From contig JAZGTN010000069.1 of NCBI GenBank assembly GCA_037783415.1, positions 930,001 through 994,000 on the forward strand: 64,000 nucleotides of DNA, given 5' to 3'. The DNA comes from Leptasterias polaris (Eukaryota > Echinodermata > Asteroidea > Forcipulatida > Asteriidae). Each line of letters begins with the position of its first letter. Position 1 is the first letter of the stretch. Made by a program: the position numbers and the translations under genes. The notes below the pieces were generated by a model. The model was not told the DNA's origin, made no database searches, and saw nothing but the letters and a program-made list of their open reading frames with translations. This document shows, piece by piece, positions 1-11,900 of this stretch.

Positions 1-494
1 TCAATCAGTCTATAACTATCCATAAATAATCAAAAATCAATATATTGGTCCATGTGCAAATGATCAATCAACTATACTTTGAAAATACAAATGTTCACAG
101 ATTTGCACAGAACTTACATGGTATAAAGATGGTCATGGTGGAAAACTTCCCTTGAATTATTTTTGCTTGAAATGCCATAGTTTTTAGGAAATGATTAAGT
201 CTTTATCCTGCAGGATAAATTCCGATGTTAGAAAAAAAAGTTTAAATATATAATGGGGTTTTTCACTGTTTTCTCATGACTCCGAAGACCGATTTAGCTT
301 ACACTTTCACAGGTTTGTTATTTCATGTATATGTTGGGTCACATCAAGTGTGGATACAGGTCTTTGGCAATTACCAATGTTGTACACGACCTTTAATGCA
401 CTAACCATATCTTTACATAATCGGCAGACATAGCCGTGTGTGACGCCAGTGCATGGGGTTAATACTTCAAAATCTTTTATTTTTAAAACCTTAC

Positions 495-3400
495 CTTTTT
501 TTCAAGTTGTTAAGATGATCTTGAACTTCACCGTGACTTGAGCTACTTGTCTCATTAAGAACAATCCTAGTGAAAAAGATTGTTAATCAATCAGACAACT
601 GGTACATAAAAACTGTCAATGAACATTTTTTCTCTTAACGATAAGTATACTGGATTCCTTTACATGCATTAATTACACAACACACAAGACCAACAGCTTT
701 ACGTCCCATCCGAAGGATGAAGCAAAAATGGTTAAGTGCCTTGCATCAAAACCAGGACTCTCAAACCTGCACTCTGCTGGTCAGAAACACCAGAGCTGGA
801 GTCCAGAGTGCTTGACCGCTCAGCCACGCCACGCCACATGCTTGACCTTGAAGGGGGTCATAGAAACAGAACTCTCTACTTACAAGATGGCACTTTCAGC
901 AATCTGGTGTAAGAACTCTTGACTCGTCTTGGTCATTGTTTGCCACTTGGAGACACTCTGGGTCGATAATTGGCGTTCTTGGAAGTCATCATCATCAAAA
1001 TGCTCTCTAGGTCCTGCCACACATAACAATAGAATAACCCAAAATAAATAAAATTGAAATTTTATTTATATGAGCATTTTTATTTTCAAGAATGTTGCAA
1101 AAAATGTTGTATAGAGTGTTAAAAAGAAGATTTGATTTCACAGAAAAAAAGTTTTTGTTCCACTTGTCTTGGTTTTTGATATGCTCGAGACTTGTGGCAT
1201 GTCGTGGCCGAGCGGTCTAGTTCACCGGACCCAAACTCTGGTGTTGTCAGCGGCAGAGTGTGAGTTTGATACCCAGTCATGACACTTGTGCCCTTGAGCA
1301 AGGCACTTAACCATAATTGCTTCATAAAAAGTTGGGGTTGCAGTGCATTCTGCTCTACCAGTCAGGCTACTTGTGGATGATACCCAAGCCTACATCCTTA
1401 CGGACTGTGAAGGGGGTAACCTTGTTTCAGCCCCAGGAGTAGGTGGCAATGTGCCCCTGGTGACAGTTGATTTGAGTCAGTAGCCCAAATCAGTCAAGTG
1501 TCACCCTCACATTGTAGTGGCCATCCGTGGCCTTGTTATGTAAGGCAATCTCTCATAGTATATTAAAATAATAAAAAAGTCTAATGCCTAAAATATTCTG
1601 TAAGAACTGGGGAACACATTTACACTGCCTGAATAAACACAGAATAAAACGAAGAAGCTGTGCAGAAAACGTGTAGCCTTGACTATACACGCTGTTGCCT
1701 GCTAGTCTTGACCTTAGTTCCCATTAGAAATCTTCCCATAGAGTTTCCAATGGAAGTGCCTTTTGCAAAATTAAAATGGCCTTGCCCTCTTAACAATGAA
1801 ATTCAAGGCCTGGGCCCAGTTTCATAGAGCTGCTTAAGCACCAAAACAAGCTAAGCACAACAAAATTATGCTTACCAGAATAAGGATACCAGCCAAAACA
1901 CCATGTCACATGTACCATTTATGACCGGTATCCCGCTAATTTCTACTAAGCAGGAATTTATTAAGCAATATTTTCTGCTTAAGCAGCTCTATGAAATTGG
2001 GCCCTGAACTTATCCGTTGAATACAATGCGCAAGCTGAGCCTATAACCAGGGCCCAATTCCATAGAGCTGCTTAAGCACAAAAAGTAGCTAAGCACAAGA
2101 AAATTATGCTTACCAGAATAAGGTTACCAGCTAAACTACCATGTCACATGTACAATTTGTGACTGGTATCCTCGTCATTTCTGCTTAGCAGACAATTTTT
2201 AAGCAATATTTTCTGCTTAAGCAGCTCTATGAAATTAAGCCTTTTGTGCTAAAGGTCATCATTCTCTACTGAAAGGGTTAGCACAACAATTTTAACGCAA
2301 GGTTTTAACATAATGATTACCTGTAGAATGTTTACGTTTGCTTGGTGAAGTTTGTCCGGAAGAGGTTTGCTGAAGAGAGGAAATTATTATTAGTTATTTA
2401 ATTTCCACACAAAGCCTCAAGTGTAAATGTCAGATACTTATTGCATAAGAGGTTAATGAAAAATATTCAGGGGATTTGGGTTCGAATCCCACCTCAGTAG
2501 CCTGTGGATTCCTTTTTGCAGGACTCAGAAAGTATTGAGTGCACAGGATTGAGGATTTGTTACATCAGAAGTTTGTGCCCTTTACCAAAGCAAAAATGCC
2601 TTACTTTTACAACAACAAAACATCAGGCCTGCATATTGAATGCGTCAAACATTCACACTGGTCAGTGGTTGTATTTCAGAATCAAGTCAATAGTATTGTG
2701 ACAATAGTTTTATTACCTGGTTTCTTCTTTTGGCTCCTTTGACCTTCTCAATCTTTCCACTCTTCCCCCTGTCTAACTGAGGGCCGGCTGTCACTTTATC
2801 ATCAGTCAAGCCACCTCTCCTACCCCTACCCCTGCCACCTCGAACAGCAGTTTGTGGTCTCGCTCTCTGTGGACCATTTTCCCCGTCGCTAACACTGTCT
2901 CTGGATGCACTTGTCTTTCTTCCCTCTCTCTTCCCGGTCCGCTCATCTGATGAGCTAGGATGAGAGGCATCACCTGATGAGGTGTTACGGTTTGAGCTCA
3001 GATTCTGTAAAAGTTCACCGACATCAGCAGATGATTTCTTTGTCTTCTTTTTACTTGATGTACCTTTAGTTTTAAGAAAGTAAAACAGAGTTATGATTCA
3101 ATCTTCCAAATTGATAACATTTGGTTTTTATACTGTCAACATAATCTTGAATCCCCGGAACTTTATAATCCAGGCATGCAACCTCAGTTTGTCAAAAAAC
3201 AGATGAAAGCACAATCCACAGCAAGACTTGTATTGTGCTTTTTCAATTTTCAATGGCACAGCTGAGAATGCCCCCACCCCCCCCCAAAAAAATAACAAAC
3301 AAACAAAACAAACAAAACAAACACAAATAAAGATCTGATCAATTGAAAACTTGCATGCCTGATAATCACTAGGGTGGGAACCTTAGGCCCCAACTTGATA

Positions 3401-3725
3401 ATCATCTAAAATACCTTGGCAAACTGGCCGTTTCTTTTTAAGGCGTGAAGGTACTTTTATACAGCGAATTTCCTTGCATCACAATTACAATTTTATCTTA
3501 TTTTTTACTGCCTGTGTGTTGTATTTTATACCAATGACTAAATAGATAATAACAATAATGACAACAATGATGCAACCAGTTTCTTTTACTTGTTTTGCAT
3601 TACGTAAATTTGGTTCACACATATGCCAAAAAAGCCAAGTGCATTTTTGTTAAACAAGGTGATGTACCTTTCTGCGTTGATGTTTTTGCTGCTGCAGTAG
3701 TGGTTTTCTTCCTTTGCCGAGGCAT
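495..3725 (-). CDS. CENPQ: CENP-Q-like inner kinetochore subunit, 5' part of gene (partial)
   Basis: Five coding exons join in phase on the minus strand: 3725-3668 (ATG), 3063-2717, 2369-2321, 1013-884 and 566-495, each with AG/GT borders, giving 218 complete codons with no stop. The first ~150 residues are a basic, Ser/Lys/Arg-rich tail with an RGGRGRGRRGG patch near the middle. Then come SKWQTMTKTSQEFL (exon 4) and VQDHLNNLKKR (exon 5), ending inside an AG|gt-split codon. From memory, human CENP-Q has a basic tail followed by TWQPLSKSTRDHL and later IQYHLNFLKKR, so order, spacing and wording agree. CENP-Q belongs to the CENP-O/P/Q/U/R group of the constitutive centromere-associated network; its basic tail binds microtubules and its coiled coil pairs with CENP-U. 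The coiled-coil exons should lie left of base 1. The assignment rests on two short blocks plus tail composition. Transcription is divergent from RFC2. Confidence 0.7.
640..838 (-). mobile_element. tRNA-derived SINE
   Basis: On the minus strand the copy opens with an A-box-like TGGCTGAGCGGTCAAGCAC and has a degenerate B box (GGTTTGAGAGTCC) about 50 bases on, followed by GGCACTTAACC as in the copy at 1198. It lies in intron 4 of the CENP-Q-like gene. Confidence 0.6.
1198..1560 (+). mobile_element. tRNA-derived SINE, long copy
   Basis: The head carries GTGGCCGAGCGGTCTAGTTC (A box of a Ser/Leu-type tRNA) and a weakened B box (AGTTTGATACCC). Next come the shared CTTGAGCAAGGCACTTAACC segment and a long non-tRNA body that ends in an AT-rich tail near 1560-1580. 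The same head and linker recur at 16815-17160 and, less well preserved, at 640-838. It lies in intron 3 of the CENP-Q-like gene. Confidence 0.65.
1812..2004. repeat. GGGCCC-ended palindromic MITE, copy 1
   Basis: The ends are GGGCCCAGTTTCATAGAGCT and, inverted, GGGCCCAATTTCATAGAGCT, continuing into GCTTAAGCA on both sides. The interior has ACCATGTCACATGTAC and AATTATGCTTACCAGA blocks shared with the copies at 2050, 12869 and 43582. It is short and non-coding, as expected of a non-autonomous element. Confidence 0.75.
2050..2240. repeat. GGGCCC-ended palindromic MITE, copy 2
   Basis: Same family and orientation as the copy ending 46 bases upstream. The left end is GGGCCCAATTCCATAGAGCT; the right end has decayed to CTCTATGAAATTAAGCC. 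Both lie in intron 3 of the CENP-Q-like gene. Confidence 0.7.
2466..2545 (+). mobile_element. Fragment of a second tRNA-derived SINE family
   Basis: It contains GGGTTCGAATCCCACC (perfect B box), then a CCTGTGGATTCC ... GTATTGAGTGCACAG tail resembling the fuller copy at 49785-49918. The A-box half is missing. Confidence 0.55.
3270..3330. repeat. Poly-C and (AAAC)n low-complexity tract
   Basis: A C-run gives way to an A-run and then to AAAC-type repeats, in intron 1 of the CENP-Q-like gene. The rest of this intron (3064-3667) shows nothing recognisable. Confidence 0.8.
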
Positions 3726-4274
3726 AGCTGAGCTTGCTGATTGTTCCTCCTCTTGATGTTTGATAGGCCAGGCCTAATTCACCCGTTTGATGACTTTAGG
3801 GAATATGTTCTTGAGCTGCAGAGAAATAATTATAAATCTAATTCAGTTGAATAGGTTCCCGTCTGATTACCTTGAAGTTTGACACATTTCCCTTATTTAT
3901 AAGTTTATACTTTTGCAGCATTTCCCTTGCAATAATCGTGTGCCATTGGCTTTTTGTATTGTTTTGTTCTTTCTGTTTTTGTTTGTACTTTTGATATGCC
4001 GAATAAATAATAATAATAAATAATAACCCACCATGCTCCCTTTTATTAGTGGCTACAACAAGGTCTATCGCAGTCGCACATTGATTGATTTTGCACAATG
4101 GTCGAATGGCACTGTGGTATGGAAAAAGGAACACTGCTTGCACCTTTTGTTGTTACACTTTCACTTAAAAAGTTAATGTTTATCTTAATTCTTATTCTGT
4201 TCGCAGGCTGGTCACCGTGACTGTGACTGTGAGTGACTAAGTCAGTCAGTCAGTGTACTATTAATTATTATATT

Positions 4275-4912
4275 GGATGTCACACACTTCGTACCTTTAC
4301 CTTTTCGTACCCGGGACACTTCGTACCTTCGAGACACTTCGTACCTTGGCAAAGCTGGTCACTTCGTACCGTCAGCTGAGTCACTTCGTACCGTCAGTCG
4401 AGTCACTTCGTACCGTCGGCCCTCTAATGTTGGGGCCCTATACCATTGGATGTCAGTAAAAATGTCATCCTAATTAACTGTTATTAACTGTTCTTTTGAC
4501 AAAACTAATTACAACTTATTTATCAATATTAATTGAATACGTTATAAGAAAAACCTAAATATTTTCTTCTTATTCGTTTTAATATTTTAGATAATTTATT
4601 ATTATATATATATTTTTTTTACAATTGTTCATTTCGACAGCAATTGTTATTTATTAAAAATAATTATTTTCAATTTAAATAAATTGATGTCTGTATAGTT
4701 GTTCGGTCATAAAAACCATAATCAGTTCAAGGTACGAAAGGTACGAAGTGTCTTGTATGAAGGTACGAAGTGTCTTGTATGAAGGTACGAAGTGACTCGG
4801 CTCACGGTACGAAGTGTCCAGGGTACGAAGTGTCCAAAGTCACTTCGTACCTTGTAAAAGGTACGAAGAGTCCCGGGTACGAAAAGGTAAAGGTACGAAG
4901 TGTCCTGACACC
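4275..4912. mobile_element. Foldback DNA element with iterated CACTTCGTACC ends and TATATT target duplication
   Basis: The left end (4275 onward) and the reverse complement of the right end (up to 4912) match over about 50 bases, through CTTTACCTTTTCGTACCCGG. Inside each end the motif CACTTCGTACC is iterated: at least six times on the left (4281-4420) and repeatedly, inverted, on the right (4735-4905). The ~300-bp centre is AT-rich. The 6-bp sequence TATATT directly flanks both sides (4269-4274 and 4913-4918), as expected of a target-site duplication. No transposase is visible; short open frames here only read through the repeats. Confidence 0.8.
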
Positions 4913-5556
4913 TATATTTATATACTTTTTATAGCCCACCTTGTTGGGCTGTTGTAACTGTAGTGTAAGTTATGGCTCTCTTCAGAAGTTCATGGAGCAA
5001 TGCTCTCTTTTATCATGGAGGTAGGAACCTCCATGCTTTTAATTATCAACATCGGTTTGCAATGGGGACTAGGGCCTATGTTATGTATGATAAGACCGAG
5101 GTAAAAAGCCCCACAAGTTGGGCTAACTTCCTAAGGTAAGGCGTAATTTTAGTATTATTATATTATTAAGTGAAGTACTCATAATTTATATTATAGTGTT
5201 TACTTTTTTGGTAGTTTAATTTTGGTAATTTTAATCATCTTTATTCCTGTATTCTTTCTTAATCTTAATTAAACCATTTTTATACTTGATGTTAGAGAAA
5301 TAAATTAACGTATTAACTACGTTAACTACCACCAGGCAGTACCATGATATTACCAGCAACTCAAGAGCAAAGAGGATTTTTAAAAAACAGTTAAATAAAA
5401 TACACGAATGATAAGGTGGCAAACTACCTTAAAAACTGGAGGTTGAGAGCGGTATTTTTTCCATGTCCGGCTGCTCTCTCCTGCTGAAGACTAGGTTGTC
5501 TGCTTGTTATTTAAACCTTGAACTCAATCATTTTTCTCGATCCCAGAACTAAATTA

Positions 5557-5933
5557 ATTCAAGCCGCTGAGTGAAGCGCGGTTTTGTTTATTCACCTGAG
5601 TACAAGGATGAATAGCCATCCAAGAAGTACTTAACGCAATTCCTATTGGTTTAAAAAGATAGGTTTTCATCAGTCTATCCAATCAGAGGACCGTTGTTGG
5701 GGCCGTTACCTGCGACCCATGTGGCGCGAAGTTGACTTGGAGAAATTTGTTCACTTTTCGTGTCGTCTGTCACGCACGCGGGTTGTTCTAGCTCCATGTT
5801 CTAACTACTATATTTTTCTCCTCAGAAAATTCACTTTGTGAAGTCGGTGAAAATTTATGAATTTTCAATTTGTGAGTCTGCATAGGAATCCAGAGTTTGT
5901 CCTTGTCATTTGTCGGGCAGTAATCCAGAAATA
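5557..5933. promoter_or_regulatory. Candidate promoter of RFC2, possibly shared with the CENP-Q-like gene
   Basis: This GC-richer stretch precedes the RFC2 start codon. It contains TGGCGCGAAG at 5722-5731, whose complement CTTCGCGCCA fits an E2F-type site, and other CpG-containing patches near 5570 and 5770. No TATA box is obvious. E2F control of replication-factor genes is well known; use of this site is inference. The CENP-Q-like gene points the other way with its ATG 2.2 kb off, and a CTCTGCAG acceptor-like site just upstream of that ATG (near 3815-3825) would allow a non-coding first exon closer to this region. Confidence 0.4.
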
Positions 5934-8900
5934 ATGGAGGTAGACGAGGACAAACTCGAGAGTGACACCACCACCACCATGACCACCGCCACCAGTGCAG
6001 CAAAACCAGGCAAATCTATCTCCAAGTACGAGCTCCCTTGGTAAGTACTGTAACGTTTTGTTAAGACTGTGTCTATTCCTACCTCCATGGTGTCACAGTG
6101 TCAGTGCATGGAGGAGGAAGAATTAGTGGTCAGTGTGAGTCAAATTTAACTGTTGATTGAAATTGTACGTAGCACTGAAGATCATGCAAACAATGTATCC
6201 TACCCCTCTCGAGGCCCTGATTGTTTAATTGTTATTGTTAAAGCACTAACTATCGTAGGACGCCCTGTATTCAGGGCGTCCCTGAAATCGAGGCAAATCT
6301 TTTACCTCTCTGCGCGCGATGTAAACAGTCCCTAGATACAATTTTTGTGGTTTGACTTGCCAAGCAAAGAGTCTCCTCTCCTTTGACCAAAACAATAGAA
6401 ACATGTAAGGCCAAATAAAAAAAAATACCAGTTGATCGTCCTGATTTTTCCAAAAAGAGGAGGATGAGGGCCTTTATATTTATTATTTATTATTTTTTTC
6501 CAAGATGGCCGCCAAGTATTTCAATTCAAACAGGCCACCAATTCTTCAGTTTGAAATCACCGCTAACTTTCTTTATATCAATTTATTGCATGAGGACCCA
6601 GGTTAACAGGGGGGTTTGCCGAAACATCCAACTTGTTCTTGGATTCCCCAATGTTGACCTGAACCTGGAAAAGTATAGTTAGAAAAGAAATACACTTTCT
6701 CAAAATCTATTTGTGTGCAGGTATTTTTCAAAGGATTAACAAAATAGTAACACCTCACCCAAGCAATCAGAAAAACACAAAAAATACAGAATACATCAGA
6801 GACACCAAGTCAGATTTTGATCATGACAAAATACTTGTGAAAACAAAATTCAAATGACGTTGGATCATGTACCCGGCACGCCAGAAAAAAATATTTGTAA
6901 AAAATTTAAAAAAATTAAAAAAATAAAAATGATGTGGGTCATGTACCCGACACATCATGCAGTTTACTATTTTTTATAATTAATATTTAAAAACAACATT
7001 TTGAAGATTCCATAGGTTTGGCTAGTTCAAAAAAATAAAACAAAAAGAGCTTTTGAACTTCGAGTTGTATTTGTAAATAAAATTTTTTGGCTCCACCTGC
7101 ACTAGTTCCTTGACTACATCTTATACAAACAATGCACACTCAGTAGTAGTCTGGTACTGGTCAGACACCGTTGTCGAAGTCTCCCGATCCCGACGCATAG
7201 TCCGAGAAAATATCGACAAGCATGCGTTTTTCGTCCCCTACTGACCGTGCACCAAGGCTTAAGAATTTTGTTTTTGGTGCGAATTACACACACACAAAGA
7301 CCATCTTGCAGCTCACCTCTGATAAATTTTACTCTGAAAAAAACGTGTTCAGATTCAGAAGACGCCACACGAGATGCGTGGGTCAGCAACGCGGCAATGA
7401 AGACCAACTCGACACGTTTGAAAGAACTCCACAGTCGAGTCAACTCGATCAAAACTTACAACGTAAGATAACAGGTCGAGTTGTCTCAATGGTCGAAGTG
7501 GTGACGACCGTAACCCTAGCTAAACTTCGTTCCCATGGATGATCGATCTCGTAGCACTATTCGATACGGCACGCTCCCATGCATGGTAGCGAGGTTGCAT
7601 AGAGCTATGCTCGTATATCTTGCACGCACGTCCGTGAGCCTGCATGCAGCGTGCAGTCTACCGACGGCCCCATATAAATGCGGTTTTGTGTTTTCCGACC
7701 CCCTTTTTTGTGTTGCAAATTCTAAAATATCGGTAAGTTTACATCAAAAATATTTTTAAAAATCCTAAATTATGTCAAGGGTGGATTAAAAATACAAACA
7801 AATATTGTCTTTTTTTAGGAAAAATCGAAAATAATAAATAGTAAAAAAAAGGATGCGGCCTCAAAAAAGGATGCGGGCGGGGACGATCAACTGGTATATT
7901 TTTTTACTTGGCCTAAGGCTCCACTGGTTAGTTGCACTTGTAAATGCAAAAGGTTGTGGTATTTTAGGCATTTCTGCAAGGTACAAAAATATGTCATACT
8001 GTCGGGGCCATAAAAAAAAAAATTCCCACCGAAAAAGTTTCATCAAACACTTTTTCAATTCACAATTCACGATGATCAAATCATGTGACTGAACATTCTG
8101 CTGAGCATTCTGGGGGAAAAAATACAGAGGCTTAAAAAAGCCACGTGCGTGCCTTAGGCTATATCATTTTCTAATAGTCTGGATAATTTCTTTTTTGTAA
8201 CACTCTATCATTTTTGTTATTAATATTAAAATTTAAACATCAGCTTTGTGATTCGATTATCACTGTTTATTTATATGCTTTATTATAAATGTTAAGAAAC
8301 ATAAAAAGACACAAAACTAAATAAAAATAAGATTTGAAAGCCAAGAATTATTTACATTTTTTATTTTTTTATTATTTTTTTTAAGTTTTTGAAAAATACC
8401 ATGGTTATTTTTAAAACTAAGGCCATTCCAATTTTATTAGTTGGTTTACGGATTTTTTAGGTGTTGAAAAAAGTCGTCAGACAGGAAAAAAATAAAAATA
8501 AAAATGATGAAGATAACAGATAAGTGTCGAAATCCGTTGGCCAACAACCAAAGATCTGCTTAATACTGGGATGTGCCTCCATATCCATCTCGCTATTCCA
8601 TGTCAGGTCCAATAAGCCTATTAAAGTATTTTGCATCTTTTAAATTTATGTTTAATACCATAATTATTTTTATTTTTTTTTAATCTCTTTGTGAGATTTA
8701 TTTATTATTCTGCCACCGAACACATGAATGGATAGAAAATTTTATTTGACACTTAAAAACTGTGGACTACCCAACCCACCCAAATTTATAAAATGAAGAT
8801 AAATGGTTCTGGACTGTATATTAAGAACAAAAATGAATTTAACTGCTGCTTAATTTTAAATTGCTTCCTAACATTTTGGACATTATCTGGCGTATGTAAT

Positions 8901-11900
8901 GTAGGGTCGAAGTGAATGCTGATGTGTTTGTTGCACTGTCAGATGCCCTACAACAAGATTCACAACCCTCAAACAGAAAGTGACAAAGAACTGCTCCAAA
9001 ATCCATGAAAGACCTGTGTAAAATACTTTAATATGGTGGCACGTTGTGTGTAAGATACATTTATCCCCCCCCAAAAAATAAAAAATAAAAAATTGGCTTT
9101 GTGCGTCGTTCCTCGAGAAGCGCATTCTTGGGATTTGCACATCCTGAAGATTGCACTGTGAAGGTTAAGCAGTTCAATCTCATATTGTGCGCTATCTAAA
9201 GATTGTGCAAATCCCAAGAATGTGCTAAACAATTAAAGACTCACAACAGAAATTTTGAGTTCACATTTTCGAGAAATGTACCTGACACAATCGTACCACC
9301 ATGTTAACAGCAACATCTCCTGTGTTCCTCTGGTGAGTTTAAAGTATTTTATAGAGGTCTTTGATGGATTTTGGAGCAGTTCTAATTGTCACTCAACTGA
9401 ATTAATTTCCACGCTAAATACTAAATAGCCGTTCCGCAGTCGGAGGTAGTCGTCATGTCGACGGCACTTGTTGCAGTAAAATTGTACCTGAAGTTCTGAA
9501 GGGACTTTTTACTGACACCCGTTGCATTGGTCAACGAACCGATCATTTAATCCAGTGAGACAGCAATCAATAAGGGGTTTATCCAGCTTTCCTCCCTCTT
9601 TTACAGTCACTGAACAAGTATTTTTTGCTCGGATCGTGCTTGCCATTCATTGTGATTTGGATCCACCAAACTTTGACAGAACGCTGAATCTTGCACTTGA
9701 TCACATGCGACATAGCATTTTGTTTACATCATCAAATATCATACTATTTCGTTTACATCGCGTATTACACTTCCCGTCTAGCACACAACCCCAGAGCCGC
9801 CGGTATTGCATACCCACTGATCTACCGAACGGTCCACATGGGCTGTTCTCTCTATTAAGCACGGCCCCATGCGCTGTGTGTATTTGATATCGAAACATGA
9901 GGGAGGCACAGAGTTACATGTAGCTAGCTCTTACAATGGAGCATAGCTCCATGCTCTCTGTGCCGTGCGCTGCCGGCCCGCGAAGCACTCTGTATCCATC
10001 GGACCATGATCGACCAACGCAATGCGTGATCGAAACGTAACACGATGTTTTGGGTTTTTTTTTCATGAGCTTTTTCTCAATAAAAAGTCGACTAATTATT
10101 TTAAATAATCTGACCAAAGTTTGAATATTCGAAGCCGGGAAAAAATAAAAATAAAAAATGAATGGATTTTCCAATTTTTATTTTTTTCGTTTTTTCAACA
10201 AAACGCGTCGCCGCAATCCGTAAACCAACTAATAAAATTGGAACGGCCTAAATAAAAAATATGTTGAATAAAATGAAGAAAACTGCTGGCTATAGAGTCA
10301 TACACTAAGTCTCACAGAACACTTGTAGTCACTGCAGATGTTTCTTCCACGTATGGCTTCACCCGGACACCATACTTTCTTGTTTGCATCGAAAACGGGT
10401 CAAACTCAAAACAAATGGGACGCTATTGAAGTCATCGAAGATCGGTGCGTGGTGTGAAAGTTTCAACGTCCATCACGTTTTAATATATGTTTGCATATTT
10501 CTTATAAACAAAGGAAGGTAATTAGGGCATCAGTTGATTATGGAATATTTTTATTTTTTTTTAATTCAAAGAAAAAGGCATACTACATCGAAAACCGGAC
10601 AGGGGAGGATATAAATCAGGGAGATGACAAAATTTACAAAAATGCCGCATCCAATTCCAACTGCCAACTCAACTGCCTTCTTTCATGTTACAACTTAAAA
10701 TACATTACATACATGACTTACAATAATGTTATATCCCACTAGATGCTAGAACTACACTTCTAATAATAATATTCTAACTCTCCATCTGCTCTCCCTTTCA
10801 CGTTTCATGCCATTTTTAATTATTTCCAACTGTCCAGAAAAGACATGCCCATACCATATTATTATTATTATTAAAAGTAGGGGGGGGGGAAAAAAAACGA
10901 AATGAAACAATGGTATGATTTGATTTGATTTAACCAACAGGGTTGAAAAGTACAGACCAACCCTTCTGAGTGAGGTCGTTGGTAATGAAGAGACAATCAG
11001 TCGACTGGAAGTTTTCTCTAAAGAGGGAAATGTACCTAACATCATCATAGCTGTAAGTTTGCCAAAAAACACTCCTGCCACTGGTTTTCAATGGGAGATG
11101 TTTGAGATACAGTGGGAACATTTTAAGAAGCAGACTTAACGAAATTAAAACCAAGTAAAATCTGTGAAGTTTTCTTGAAAATAAATCATGCGGCCATGCC
11201 AAAAACTTTTTTGGTAGTTGGCTGCTTCTCCCAACATCTCAAAGTCTCCCATTGTTGAAAACATTACAAAAATTGTGAAGGTCATACAATAGCCTTATGG
11301 CTAAGCCTTGGCGACTAGTGCGACTAGTGTCGAAGTCACGACTATCGATTGCTTAGTCAGGTCGCGACTACCGTTTTTCAATTTGGCTCTTGAATTGTGA
11401 TTTTTAATAGATTCATTCACTTTTTATCTTTTCTTTCCCAACCATTGACAGTAAATTTTAACTTTCTCTGTTTTTTCTTGGGTTTAGTTTGAGCATGATT
11501 TGTCATGTACTTGCCCACTCTCTCTTCATTTCCTTCCTGTAATACCATCGTTACAGATATTGAAAATCATTGGAGTTTTGTATACATGTAGTAAACGAAC
11601 CTTTATTTTTTCTTTTCCTCCTCAAAAATGCCAGGAAAGCAGATTTTAGTACACGCACTTGTAAATGTATGATTGCATTCAGTTGATTTCAATTTTGTTT
11701 AATTCTGTAGCTGCAGTTTTTATGTGAAATGCACTTTAACAACAATTTTTGTGTATTGCCTGGATTGCTATTATTTTGTAATTCTTTTGTTTTTTGGTGG
11801 TGTGTTCAATAAATCAACTAAATGTCAGTGTTTGGAAATCAAAAAAGCAAACAAATATTCTGTGTCCCTTTTCCTCCCTGTTGTAGGGTCCCCCTGGAAC

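Noticed and set aside
4273..4473. Two plus-strand frames with repeated TSYL/LRT words
   Set aside because: Read-through of the iterated CACTTCGTACC arm of the foldback element.
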